DNA from: an uncultured Bacteroidia bacterium
GTDB lineage: Bacteria > Bacteroidota > Bacteroidia > Bacteroidales > F082
Assembly (NCBI GenBank): GCA_902787095.1
Contig: CADAFC010000007.1
Location: 1-41,223 of the forward strand
Direction of reading: 5' to 3'
DNA length: 41,223 nt
Part shown: piece by piece, positions 27,657 through 34,958 of the stretch
Numbering within the stretch: the first letter of the stretch is position 1
Layout of the letters: each line of letters opens with the position of its first letter
Translations under genes and position numbers: made by a program
The notes under the pieces: model-generated
Databases searched by the model: none
Seen by the model: the letters and a program-made list of their open reading frames with translations, nothing else
What the model was told of the DNA's origin: nothing

Positions 27657-27659
27657 TGT

Positions 27660-29216
27660 TTATCCTTGATGCGTCTCCCTTAGCAAATCATTAACCGTCT
27701 TTACTGGGTTGAAGGTCAGAATCGGGACCTCGACGAAGATGGTGATCCAGTCGGCCATGGCACCATTCCAAAGGCCGGGGAGCTCCATGGCTTTCAGGTC
27801 TTTGCCGTCTTTCGACTTCAAGGAGATGAAGCCGGTCTCAGGGTCAACATATTCTGGGAGATTGAACGAGCGGCCCTTGAAATCTTGGGTGGCGCAGACC
27901 AAATCGACGGGGTTGAAGTGGGTGGAGGAGCGGAACATCGCCTCCTGCTTCTCGTTCTTGTGGTCTATCTGCGATGACTCGACAATCTGAAGCGAGATCT
28001 CGTCGCTGCTGTTGCGGGTGAAATATGGACCTCCGCCAGGCTCGCCCTCGTTTTTCACCATGCCGCATACGCGCATCGGGCGGTTGAGCTTGCCATAGAG
28101 GAAGTCGATTTTCTCGATTTCGTTGTAGGTGCTGAAGAAATCAGGGATGTCGATCATCAGCTGGTCTTTCGCGAAAGCGGTGATTTCGGCAAGTTCCTCG
28201 TTGGTGACGTCGCCGTCGTCAAGCAGCTGCAGATATTCGAACTGTTGCTGTTGTAGGCGGAAGAGGTAGCCACAAAGCACCTTTTTATATTCGTAGGTGG
28301 TCGCTTTGAAACGGTCGGGAACCACGTTGTCGATGTTCTTTATGAAGATGATTTCCTTGTGTAAGTCGTTGAGGTTCTGTATCAAAGCGCCGTGGCCACC
28401 CGGGCGGAACACCAGCTTGCCGTCTTTGTCGCGGAACGGCTCATTGTTCATGTCGACGGCGATGGTGTCGGTGGAAGGTTTCTGCACCGAGAAGCTGATT
28501 TCGTACTTGATGCCGAACTGTTTCTCGTATTTCGGCACGACATAATTCACAATCTTCTTGAAGATGTCGAGATGTTCTTGTGATACGGTGAAATGCAGCT
28601 GAGCCACCTCGCCGTTATTGCTGTATTCAGCGGCTTCCACGAGATGTTCCTCCACGGCAAGACGTGTCGAATAGCCATATTTGTGGAACTTCAGCAAGGC
28701 CTTCGGAAGGTTGCCGTAGTTCATGCCGTCGGCGTTGAGAAGAGTCTCTGCAATCTCCACTAACTCATTGTCATTCAACATCTTTTCGATATCTTTGCCT
28801 TTGGCTTGAAGCCGGCATTTCAGGTCGTTGAAGAAGGCGAAATCATGTATTCCCATGAAGAAATTCTCGACCGAATCGGGTTTGATCTTCTCTTTTTTGA
28901 GGAAATCGGCCGGAATCTCCTTGTTTTTATACTCTTCGACGAAGGCGTAGAGGTTCTTGAACATACGGCTTGCCGCGCCCGAAGCAGGCACAAACTTGAT
29001 GATGTCGTAGTATTTTTTGTCCTCGTCGAACTGCCTGACAAGCTCTTTTATCTCATTTTCGTTGAAACGGACGATGCCTTTCCCTATTGTTGCAGGCGCG
29101 ATAAGGTCGCTGAAAGCAAATCCGTTTTTAAATTGAACTATCTGATTTTCAACTTGTTGCGCTGAAATTCCTGAAGCTTCGAGTTGCTGTTTGTCGGCAG
29201 ATGAGAATGTTGTCAT
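27660..29216 (-). CDS. DUF4301 family protein
   Basis: A 518-residue protein without signal peptide that matches the DUF4301 family known in Bacteroidota in length and pattern. It starts MTTFSSADKQQLEASGISAQQVENQIVQFKNGF. It contains FVPASGAASRMFKNLY near residue 76, a nucleotidyltransferase-like GxxSRM turn, then FRPGGHGALIQNLNDL near residue 272. A long conserved C-terminal half includes RVCGMVKNEGEPGGGPYFTR. The glycine-rich turns and the RPGGHGAL segment suggest a sugar-phosphate nucleotidyltransferase-like fold, but activity is not established. It has its own TAACTTTG box. Context gives no functional hint. Confidence 0.9.
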   Translation of the reverse strand: MTTFSSADKQQLEASGISAQQVENQIVQFKNGFAFSDLIAPATIGKGIVRFNENEIKELVRQFDEDKKYYDIIKFVPASGAASRMFKNLYAFVEEYKNKEIPADFLKKEKIKPDSVENFFMGIHDFAFFNDLKCRLQAKGKDIEKMLNDNELVEIAETLLNADGMNYGNLPKALLKFHKYGYSTRLAVEEHLVEAAEYSNNGEVAQLHFTVSQEHLDIFKKIVNYVVPKYEKQFGIKYEISFSVQKPSTDTIAVDMNNEPFRDKDGKLVFRPGGHGALIQNLNDLHKEIIFIKNIDNVVPDRFKATTYEYKKVLCGYLFRLQQQQFEYLQLLDDGDVTNEELAEITAFAKDQLMIDIPDFFSTYNEIEKIDFLYGKLNRPMRVCGMVKNEGEPGGGPYFTRNSSDEISLQIVESSQIDHKNEKQEAMFRSSTHFNPVDLVCATQDFKGRSFNLPEYVDPETGFISLKSKDGKDLKAMELPGLWNGAMADWITIFVEVPILTFNPVKTVNDLLRETHQG

Positions 29217-29237
29217 AATACGAAAATTTTATCCTTA

Positions 29238-29245
29238 CAAAGTTA
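29238..29245 (-). promoter_or_regulatory. -7 box TAACTTTG for the DUF4301 gene
   Basis: On the minus strand TAACTTTG, about 22 bases before the ATG at 29216. Confidence 0.6.
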
Positions 29246-29283
29246 AATTTTTTTTTCATAGGAAGAAAATATTTTTAAGAAAA

Positions 29284-29314
29284 TTGATAAAATCAAAAAT
29301 TATGTGTATCTTTG
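29284..29314 (+). promoter_or_regulatory. Promoter of ftnA (TTG ... TATCTTTG)
   Basis: TTG at 29284-29286 and TATCTTTGC at 29307 with a 20-nt spacer, the best match to the full Bacteroides consensus in the window. It is divergent from the DUF4301 promoter. Confidence 0.75.
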
Positions 29315-29352
29315 CAATATAAAAATGATGTTAAACTTTAAAAATTAATGAT

Positions 29353-29862
29353 ATGAACAAGAAGATTGAAGACGCTATCAATGCGCAAATTAATGCTGAG
29401 CTTTGGTCGGCATACCTTTATTTGTCAATGGGAACCAACTTCCGTGCTAAGGGTTTGGACGGCATCGCCAACTGGTTTGAGGTACAGTTCAAGGAGGAGC
29501 AGGACCACGCCATGATTCTTTACAAATACATGCAGAGCCGTGGCGCACGCGTGGTTTTGAAGCCTATTGCGAAGGTTGAGACGGAATGGAAATCACCAGT
29601 TGAGGCCTTTGAGGACACTCTCGCTCACGAGCAGAAGGTGACAGCCATGATTCACAACATCAACAAACTCGCCATCGAGGCCAAGGACTATGCCACACAG
29701 AACCGTATGGTTTGGTTCATTGACGAGCAGGTGGAGGAGGAGGAAGAGGCTGGTAAGAACCTCGATGCAGTGAAAATGATTGGCGACAATCCTCTCGGAC
29801 TGTTTATGTTCGATAAGGAGTTGGGTGCCCGTGAATATCATCAGGCATCGGCGTTGAAATAA
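29353..29862 (+). CDS. ftnA: Ferritin
   Basis: A 24-mer iron-storage protein that oxidises Fe(II) at a ferroxidase site and stores Fe(III). The 169 residues are of normal length. Ferroxidase ligands are visible as Glu in INAELWSAYLYL (near residue 17), Glu and His in FKEEQDHAMILYKYM (near residues 50-53), Glu in the EDTLAHEQKV helix and the C-terminal helix WFIDEQVEEEEE. It is a single-gene unit. Its stop codon runs into a GGCTAAT-type word array, then an intrinsic terminator. Identification is certain. Confidence 0.96.
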   Translation: MNKKIEDAINAQINAELWSAYLYLSMGTNFRAKGLDGIANWFEVQFKEEQDHAMILYKYMQSRGARVVLKPIAKVETEWKSPVEAFEDTLAHEQKVTAMIHNINKLAIEAKDYATQNRMVWFIDEQVEEEEEAGKNLDAVKMIGDNPLGLFMFDKELGAREYHQASALK

Positions 29863-29884
29863 GCCATTAGCTGTTAGCCATTAG
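29860..29884. repeat. ATTAGCC word array at the ferritin stop codon
   Basis: Words AGCCATTAGCTGTTAGCCATTAG start at the ferritin stop codon. Confidence 0.7.
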
Positions 29885-29917
29885 TAGAGCCGCACTGTCG
29901 TGCGGCTCTACATTTTT
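29885..29917 (+). terminator. Intrinsic terminator after ftnA
   Basis: An 11-bp stem TAGAGCCGCAC/GTGCGGCTCTA with a TGTC loop, then T5. It overlaps the stop codon of the convergent cupin gene. Confidence 0.9.
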
Positions 29918-30380
29918 ATCTGCACATTCTTTCAATCAGCTCGGAATGCTGGGGGTATTGCTTCAACAACTCTTTCTTATCAGCCAATTCGAAGTTCTCG
30001 AAAGAGAAAGCGGGGGCGACGGCGCATCCGACGAGCGTGAAGCCTTGTTTTGACGGGATTTCGGCGGAAAACCATTGCTCGGGTCGGATTATGACTTGCA
30101 TCTCGCCTTCAGGCGAAAGATTGTGAACGAGGAGATTGCCGTCAGTGTCGATGACATATATGTTGAGCGGCTCGCCAGCGTGATAATACCAAATCTCTAT
30201 GACATCGTGCAGCCGGTGAAACGCTGAAATGTCGTTGGCGGTCAGCATGTAATAGATGGTCGAGATGTCCTTTTTGCCGGATTCGTCGTTGCCGAAAAGC
30301 TGGCGGAAGTAGCCTCCTTCGGGATGCGGCTCGAGGCCGAGGCTGGTGATATAGTGTGCTGAATTGAGTTTGTTTTCCAT
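29916..30380 (-). CDS. Cupin protein of the DUF985 family
   Basis: A 154-residue single-domain cupin. It shows the family's opening YITSLGLEPHPEGGYFRQLFG, then the cupin strands with STIYYMLTANDISAFHRLHDVIEIWYYHAGEPLNIYVI. The His, Glu and His side chains in FHRLHDVIEIWYYH can form a metal site. ...GFTLVGCAVAPAFSFENFELADKKELL closes the barrel. DUF985 proteins are often near sugar or amino-acid metabolism genes, but function is not established. It has its own promoter within a duplicated intergenic module shared with the next gene upstream. Confidence 0.9.
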   Translation of the reverse strand: MENKLNSAHYITSLGLEPHPEGGYFRQLFGNDESGKKDISTIYYMLTANDISAFHRLHDVIEIWYYHAGEPLNIYVIDTDGNLLVHNLSPEGEMQVIIRPEQWFSAEIPSKQGFTLVGCAVAPAFSFENFELADKKELLKQYPQHSELIERMCR

Positions 30381-30394
30381 GATGAAAATTTTTG

Positions 30395-30402
30395 CAAATA
30401 TA
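30395..30402 (-). promoter_or_regulatory. -7 box TATATTTG for the DUF985 gene
   Basis: On the minus strand TATATTTGC, 15 bases before the ATG at 30380. Confidence 0.65.
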
Positions 30403-30446
30403 CATAAAAGTCGTTAGTCTTTAGTCGTTATTCGTTAGTTTTTGAC

Positions 30447-30475
30447 AAAAAAAGAAAGGCTGTCTTGCGACAGCC
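30447..30475 (-). terminator. Terminator in module copy 1
   Basis: On the minus strand the stem GGCTGTC/GACAGCC with a four-base loop is followed by T7. It ends the YdeI-family transcript. Confidence 0.8.
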
Positions 30476-30499
30476 CTTCTAAAGTCTAATGACTAAAGT

Positions 30500-31087
30500 C
30501 TAAAAACTAAAGTCATCCAATCGCCCGAAATCGCTCCAGCCTGATTGCATCTTTCCGTTATGGCAGTCGGCGATGAACTTTTTCAGCATTTTGAAGGCGT
30601 ATTCTTCGCGTTTCGTGTTGTGATAATGCTGGATGCGGTCGACTTTGATGCGACGGTAGTTTTCAGGGAACGAAATATAGTTATTCCAAGCCTGTTTGTC
30701 GGCTTTGATTGCCTTTATAACCCAGTCTTCATAAACAAAATGAGAAGGGTCGATGTCGGGGATTACGGCGAGGCCTGCCGGTGTCATCTCGCCTGTTTTG
30801 ATGAGTCGGCGGCAGCGCACGAGGTTATGCTCGCACCAGTTGCTTCTTTTTCGACGAGGAGTGAAATGCTGAATCGGCTTGCCGTCGTCGATGCGTTTCA
30901 TGGTGCTGTCGATCCAGCCGAAGCATAGCGCCACCTCGACGGCGTCGACATAGCGTATCACGCCCTGACAGTCTGCCTCTGCGCGGTTGATACGCAACCA
31001 GAAATCGCCGACTTTATTGTGGTTTTCAATGTACCACTGATAAAGCTCCTCCCGTGAATGGATGTCAAGCAGGTTGGTGATTTCCAT
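30500..31087 (-). CDS. YdeI/OmpD-associated family protein (bacteriocin-protection type)
   Basis: A 195-residue protein of the YdeI family. It begins MEITNLLDIHSREELYQWYIENHNKVGDFWLR and contains YVDAVEVALCFGWIDSTMKRIDDG, then QHFTPRRKRSNWCEHNLVRC near residue 93, the family's conserved SxWS equivalent. The C-terminal part carries helical repeats, SFPENYRRIKVDRI. YdeI proteins are linked in other bacteria to bacteriocin or stress protection, but without a known biochemical mechanism. The last residues (DDFSF) are encoded by a repeat word array that continues beyond the stop. Its own promoter and terminator lie in duplicated modules. Family assignment is fairly sure. Confidence 0.87.
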   Translation of the reverse strand: MEITNLLDIHSREELYQWYIENHNKVGDFWLRINRAEADCQGVIRYVDAVEVALCFGWIDSTMKRIDDGKPIQHFTPRRKRSNWCEHNLVRCRRLIKTGEMTPAGLAVIPDIDPSHFVYEDWVIKAIKADKQAWNNYISFPENYRRIKVDRIQHYHNTKREEYAFKMLKKFIADCHNGKMQSGWSDFGRLDDFSF

Positions 31088-31101
31088 GATGAAATTTTTT
31101 G

Positions 31102-31109
31102 CAAATATA
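31102..31109 (-). promoter_or_regulatory. -7 box TATATTTG for the YdeI-family gene
   Basis: On the minus strand TATATTTGC, 15 bases before the ATG at 31087, as in copy 1. Confidence 0.65.
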
Positions 31110-31151
31110 CATAAAAGTCGTTAGTCGTTAGTCTTTAGTCGTTAGTTTTTG

Positions 31152-31183
31152 ACAAAAAAGGAGGGCCGTCTTGCGACAGCCCT
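31152..31183 (-). terminator. Terminator after rpsA
   Basis: On the minus strand GGGCTGTC pairs with GACGGCCC (one GU pair, GCAA loop), followed by T6. Confidence 0.8.
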
Positions 31184-31248
31184 TCTAAAGTCTAATGACT
31201 AAAGTCTAATGACTAAAGTCTAATGACTAAAGTCTAAAGACTAAAGTC

Positions 31249-33084
31249 TTATTCGGCTTTTCCGCCTTTTTCCTCTTTCTCGAGGTTTTCTTTCAATGTT
31301 GCGAGAACATCGAGGTCGCCGAGAGTTGTGCGTTCAACGTTGTCGTTGATCTGCTTCACAGCGCGCTTGGTGTTCTTTGCAGCTTTCTCCTTCTCAGCTG
31401 ACTCTGCTTCTGTTGCAGCGTTCTGCTTGTCTTCCCAGATGCGTGAGTGTGAGAGGATGATCTTCTTGTTTTCCTTCGAGAACTCGATGACCTTGAAATC
31501 CAAAGTCTCGTCAACCTTAGCGGTTGTGCCGTCTTCTTTCTTCAGGTGGCGGTTCGGGCAGAAGCCTTCAACACCGTATGGCAATGAGACGATGACGCCC
31601 TTGTCGCTTGTGCTGATGATTGTTCCCTGCTGGATTGAACCAACTGTGAAGATGCTCTCAAACACATCCCATGGGTTCTCTTCAAGCTGCTTGTGGCCGA
31701 GGCTCAAGCGGCGGATCTCCTGGTCAACGTCGAGGACCACGACATCGATCTTGTCACCGATCTTGGTGAACTCTGCCGGATGTTTGATCTTCTTCGACCA
31801 GCTGAGGTCTGAGATGTGGATCATACCGTCAACGCCTTCTTCAAGTTCGACGAAGATGCCGAAGTTAGTGAAGTTGCGCACTGTGGCGGTGTGTTTTGAA
31901 CCCTTTGGATAACGCTCCTGGATGTTCTCCCATGGATCCGGGACGAGCTGTTTCATGCCGAGGCTCATCTTGCGCTCTTCGCGGTCGAGGGTGAGGATCT
32001 TGGCTTCCACTTCGTCGCCAATCTTCAGGAAGTCCTGAGCTGTGCGGAGGTGCTGTGACCATGACATTTCTGAGACATGGATGAGACCTTCAACGCCTGG
32101 AGCGATCTCGATGAACGCGCCGTAGTCGGCGAGGACAACGACTTTACCCTTAACGACGTCACCAACTTTGAGGTTCGGGTCGAGAGCATCCCATGGATGT
32201 GGGGTGAGCTGCTTGAGACCGAGGGCGATACGTTTCTTGCTGTCGTCGAAGTCGAGGATAACGACCTTGATCTGCTGGTCGAGTTGGACGATTTCCTTAG
32301 GATCGTTGATGCGGCCCCATGAGAGGTCGGTGATGTGGATAAGACCGTCGACACCGCCGAGGTCGATGAACACGCCGTAGTTGGTGATGTTCTTGACAAC
32401 GCCTTCGAGAACCTGACCTTTTTCAAGCTTGCTGATGATTTCGCTCTTCTGCTGCTCGATTTCGTCTTCGATGAGGGCTTTGTGTGAAACGACCACGTTC
32501 TTGTACTCCTGGTTGATCTTCACAACCTTGAATTCCATTGTGCTGTTGACGAATACGTCATAGTCGCGGATAGGTTTGACATCGATCTGTGAACCTGGCA
32601 AGAATGCCTCGATGCCGAACACGTCGACAATCAAGCCGCCTTTTGTACGGCTCTTGACGAAGCCGCGGACGATCTCCTGGCTGTCGTAAGCCTCGTTGAC
32701 GCGATCCCATGACTTGAGAAGGCGTGCCTTCTTGTGTGAAAGGACGAGCTGGCCGTTGATGCCTTCCTGGTTCTCCACGTAGACTTCGATTTTGTCACCA
32801 ACCTTAAGGTCTGGGTTGTGACGGAATTCTGAAATCGGAATAACACCATCTGATTTGAATCCGATGTTGACGACGACTTCGCGTGAAGTCTTTGCGACAA
32901 CTGTTCCTTCGATAACTTCGTGATCGCCGATCTGGCTCATTGTCTTCTCATACATTGCTTCCATGCGTGCGCGGTCTTCAGCTTTGTAGCTGTCGTGTTT
33001 CTTAGCGTCGCTGCTCCAGTCGAAGTCTTCTGATGGAACCGGTTTCACTTTCTGGATTTTTTCGGTGTTTTCTAATTCGCTCAT
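31249..33084 (-). CDS. rpsA: 30S ribosomal protein S1
   Basis: S1 helps load mRNA on the small subunit through repeated S1 (OB-fold) RNA-binding domains. The 611 residues carry six S1 repeats. They are recognisable by the recurring ...VGDxIE/VxVxx...GxxxxSxKxA... unit and by repeated segments such as GVDGLIHITDLSWGRINDP, GVEGLIHVSEMSWSQH, GVDGMIHISDLSWSKK and GVEGFCPNRHLKKEDG. The N- and C-terminal tails are charged (end KENLEKEEKGGKAE). Length and repeats agree with the Bacteroidota form. A TATCTTTG box about 140 bases upstream gives a long leader. Identification is certain. Confidence 0.97.
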   Translation of the reverse strand: MSELENTEKIQKVKPVPSEDFDWSSDAKKHDSYKAEDRARMEAMYEKTMSQIGDHEVIEGTVVAKTSREVVVNIGFKSDGVIPISEFRHNPDLKVGDKIEVYVENQEGINGQLVLSHKKARLLKSWDRVNEAYDSQEIVRGFVKSRTKGGLIVDVFGIEAFLPGSQIDVKPIRDYDVFVNSTMEFKVVKINQEYKNVVVSHKALIEDEIEQQKSEIISKLEKGQVLEGVVKNITNYGVFIDLGGVDGLIHITDLSWGRINDPKEIVQLDQQIKVVILDFDDSKKRIALGLKQLTPHPWDALDPNLKVGDVVKGKVVVLADYGAFIEIAPGVEGLIHVSEMSWSQHLRTAQDFLKIGDEVEAKILTLDREERKMSLGMKQLVPDPWENIQERYPKGSKHTATVRNFTNFGIFVELEEGVDGMIHISDLSWSKKIKHPAEFTKIGDKIDVVVLDVDQEIRRLSLGHKQLEENPWDVFESIFTVGSIQQGTIISTSDKGVIVSLPYGVEGFCPNRHLKKEDGTTAKVDETLDFKVIEFSKENKKIILSHSRIWEDKQNAATEAESAEKEKAAKNTKRAVKQINDNVERTTLGDLDVLATLKENLEKEEKGGKAE

Positions 33085-33222
33085 TATAATTTTTACTTAA
33101 AATTGTACCCGACAGCTCTTCCGAATTGGGCAATCGAGGATTGTTAAACTTTATTTTTTCACTTCAAGTCATTGATTTTCAATTATAAAAACCAATTTCG
33201 GAATAAGGCTCGAAATGGACTG

Positions 33223-33230
33223 CAAAGATA
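33223..33230 (-). promoter_or_regulatory. -7 box TATCTTTG for rpsA
   Basis: On the minus strand TATCTTTGC, about 138 bases before the ATG, which leaves a leader of roughly 130 nt, the longest after a TAnnTTTG box in the window except for the repeat leader at 22491. Confidence 0.65.
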
Positions 33231-33277
33231 CAAAACTTTTTGATTCTCAATCAAATTTTTAATAATTATTTTTTTGC

Positions 33278-33410
33278 CTCACGCAGATATAACAGATTTA
33301 ATCTACCACAGTCCGGTCTGCGAGATCTGCAGCTCGCGACGCGAGCGATTCGCGCAGATTAAATGTGAGGAAGAATAAAATTTCCGCGAAATCTGCGAGA
33401 TCTGCGTGAG
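33278..33410. repeat. Inverted-repeat element with AGATCTGCG words
   Basis: The ends CTCACGCAGAT (33278) and ATCTGCGTGAG (33400-33410) are complementary. Inside are two CTGCGAGATCTGC copies and a GCTCGC/GCGAGC hairpin at 33332-33346. Together with the rpsA leader and the promoter of the next gene it fills the 358-base gap 33085-33442, which has no other content. Confidence 0.7.
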
Positions 33411-33419
33411 AAAATATTG

Positions 33420-33427
33420 TACTTTTG
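33420..33427 (+). promoter_or_regulatory. -7 box TACTTTTG for the first phosphatase gene
   Basis: TACTTTTGC, 23 bases before the ATG at 33443. A TTG-initiated longer frame begins inside it and is rejected. Confidence 0.65.
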
Positions 33428-33442
33428 CAAAAAAGAATTTGT

Positions 33443-33901
33443 ATGAACAAAATAAAGGTGCTTTTCATCTGCCACGGGAACATCTGCAGGAGCCCGATGG
33501 CGGAATATATTTTTAAGGACATGGTCGAAAAAGCCGGCAGGGCAGAGGACTTTGAGATAGCCTCCGCCGCCACCTCCACCGAGGAGATCGGCAACGACCT
33601 CTATCCTCCGGCGCGACGAATCCTGTTCCAAAAAGGTATCAAATACGGCTACCGCAAGGCACGCCAGATCACGCGCCACGACTACGGATACTACGATTAC
33701 ATCATCGCCATGGATGAGAATAATTTGAGAAATCTTAAGAAGCTCCTCGGTGACGATGTCGACAACAAAATCTCCCTCATGATGTCGCACGCCGGCTATC
33801 ACCGCGACGTCACCGACCCCTGGTACACCGGCGATTTCGAGAAGACTTATAACGACCTCATTGAGGGCTGCACTGGATTTTTTAAAGAATTGGAAAAATA
33901 A
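33443..33901 (+). CDS. Low-molecular-weight protein tyrosine phosphatase, copy 1
   Basis: A 152-residue LMW-PTP. The P-loop C10-HGNIC-R16-SP fits CX5R; the general-acid Asp125 lies in DPWYTGDF. LMW-PTPs dephosphorylate protein tyrosines, often partners of bacterial tyrosine kinases in capsule synthesis, but no kinase or capsule gene is near. The start is the ATG at 33443, after the promoter box. A second copy at 36571 is about 94 percent identical over the first 143 residues, differing mainly at the C-terminal tail. The insertion between the two copies is an unrelated minus-strand operon. Identification is secure. Confidence 0.94.
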   Translation: MNKIKVLFICHGNICRSPMAEYIFKDMVEKAGRAEDFEIASAATSTEEIGNDLYPPARRILFQKGIKYGYRKARQITRHDYGYYDYIIAMDENNLRNLKKLLGDDVDNKISLMMSHAGYHRDVTDPWYTGDFEKTYNDLIEGCTGFFKELEK

Positions 33902-33906
33902 TCATC

Positions 33907-33957
33907 GCCGCCGCCATTAAAGGCCTTAACGCCCTTAATGCCGTTAATGCCGGCGGC
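33907..33957. other. Long hairpin made of TTAATGCC words between convergent genes
   Basis: GCCGCCGCCATTAA (33907-33920) pairs with TTAATGCCGGCGGC (33944-33957) with one mismatch. The loop holds further CTTAACGCC and CTTAATGCC words. No long T tract, so terminator function is possible but not shown. Confidence 0.6.
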
Positions 33958-33966
33958 AAATAATCT

Positions 33967-34485
33967 CTACTTCAAATACTCCACAAGCTTCATCGCATTG
34001 ACATCTCTGTAAACCAAGATGTCAGTCTGTTGTTTGAAGTCAAACGGCTCGTATTTTAACACTTGAATCGCAATGTATTTGTGATTTTCAGCAAAGCGAA
34101 ACACAATTTGGACGTTGCCTTCCTGCTGACGCTTGACAGTTTGCAAAACGGCGAAATTGTCGTTTTCAAAAGCCATCAAAATTGTCGGTAAGTCGTTGGG
34201 GCTGTAGTAGATACGGTCTTTTGAAACGACCGAACCAGTCTCCTGGTCGATATATTTTGTCCTCTGCCAAATCAGCATGAACAATGCTACGCCAAGTGCT
34301 ATTACGCCAGCAAAGACTTCGGAGCCTTCAACCAAGTCGTTATCAGTGAAATACACCAGATGAAACATTGCTAATGCAAAGATTATCAATACAATGCTGA
34401 TTATAATTGAAGTTTTGTTTGTTTTCTTTACCAATTCAGGTAACTGGAAATCGTTGATATTTCCATTATATGTTGCTGTTTTCAT
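33967..34485 (-). CDS. Membrane protein of unknown function
   Basis: A 172-residue protein. No cleavable signal is evident. Two hydrophobic segments stand close together: TSIIISIVLIIFALAMFHLVYF (residues ~25-46) and EVFAGVIALGVALFMLIW (~55-73). The remaining C-terminal part is soluble, with an alternating beta pattern (QEGNVQIVFRFAENHKYIAIQVLKYEPF), which resembles a PH-like or bYJ domain in shape only. No family recognised. It is separated from the next minus-strand gene by a palindromic repeat element. Confidence 0.72.
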   Translation of the reverse strand: MKTATYNGNINDFQLPELVKKTNKTSIIISIVLIIFALAMFHLVYFTDNDLVEGSEVFAGVIALGVALFMLIWQRTKYIDQETGSVVSKDRIYYSPNDLPTILMAFENDNFAVLQTVKRQQEGNVQIVFRFAENHKYIAIQVLKYEPFDFKQQTDILVYRDVNAMKLVEYLK

Positions 34486-34513
34486 GATTATTTGATTTTA
34501 TAATTTAATAATT

Positions 34514-34602
34514 CGTCATTTCGACTGTAGTGTAACGAAGTGAAACGGAATGGAGAAATCTCATGCAATTGATTGAGATTTCTCGACTTCGCTCGAAATG
34601 AC
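34514..34602. repeat. Palindromic GTCATTTCGA element, copy 3
   Basis: CGTCATTTCGACTGTAG at the left and CTTCGCTCGAAATGAC at the right are inverted. GGAGAAATCTC and GAGATTTCTC form an inner stem. It is the shortest copy (89 bp), closest to copy 1 in structure. Confidence 0.8.
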
Positions 34603-34607
34603 AAGAG

Positions 34608-34958
34608 TCAAATAATCAAATGCCTTAAAACTACTTCATATCTGTCGCTTTTCGATATGAAACAATATAAAATCTGTAATTGGTTTTTAAGTGTAAATAT
34701 TTTGAAATAACTTGATAATCTTTTGATTGTCAGGGTGTTGTTTGTGTTTTTCTGAATCTTTCTCGCAGATGTGAAATGTATCGGTGGAACGGTGATATGA
34801 TTCACGAGATGCGGAACCATCATGTCACTGGAATGTGCCGACAAAACAGATTCAACACAATTATTTGCAGGCGTTTCTTGCGATAATGATGATTCTGTCA
34901 TCTTGAAACCAAGATGAAACGCTATGGCGATTATCAGATATAACAAGAGTTTTTTCAT
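34608..34958 (-). CDS. Small exported protein coupled to the antiporter gene
   Basis: A 116-residue protein with a hydrophobic N-terminal segment (KKLLLYLIIAIAFHLGF) that could be a signal peptide or a membrane anchor. Its ATG overlaps the antiporter stop codon by four bases (ATGA), a sign of translational coupling, so I consider it real although it has no recognised domain. The mature part is rich in Ser/His (SAHSSDMMVPHLVNHITVPPIH) and then becomes basic. It may modulate the antiporter or be an independent small protein. Confidence 0.6.
   Translation of the reverse strand: MKKLLLYLIIAIAFHLGFKMTESSLSQETPANNCVESVLSAHSSDMMVPHLVNHITVPPIHFTSARKIQKNTNNTLTIKRLSSYFKIFTLKNQLQILYCFISKSDRYEVVLRHLII

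Larger units (their letters stand above)
30378..30515. repeat. Intergenic terminator-promoter module, copy 1
   Basis: On the minus strand it runs from the end of the YdeI-family gene: AGTCTAA words, a terminator, more words, a TATATTTG promoter and TTCATC-ATG. The same arrangement and nearly the same sequence is found at 31085-31251. Confidence 0.85.
31085..31251. repeat. Intergenic terminator-promoter module, copy 2
   Basis: It lies between rpsA and the YdeI-family gene. It shares the words, terminator hairpin, TATATTTG box and TTCATC-ATG junction of copy 1, but has more AGTCTAATGACTA units. Confidence 0.85.

Noticed and set aside
31085..31251. CRISPR or riboswitch in the AGTCTAATGACTA repeats
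   Set aside because: The units are about 14 bases with no spacers, and no riboswitch structure is recognisable.
33278..33410. tRNA gene in the hairpin-rich gap before the phosphatase
   Set aside because: No cloverleaf with TTCGA loop, acceptor stem or CCA could be found.
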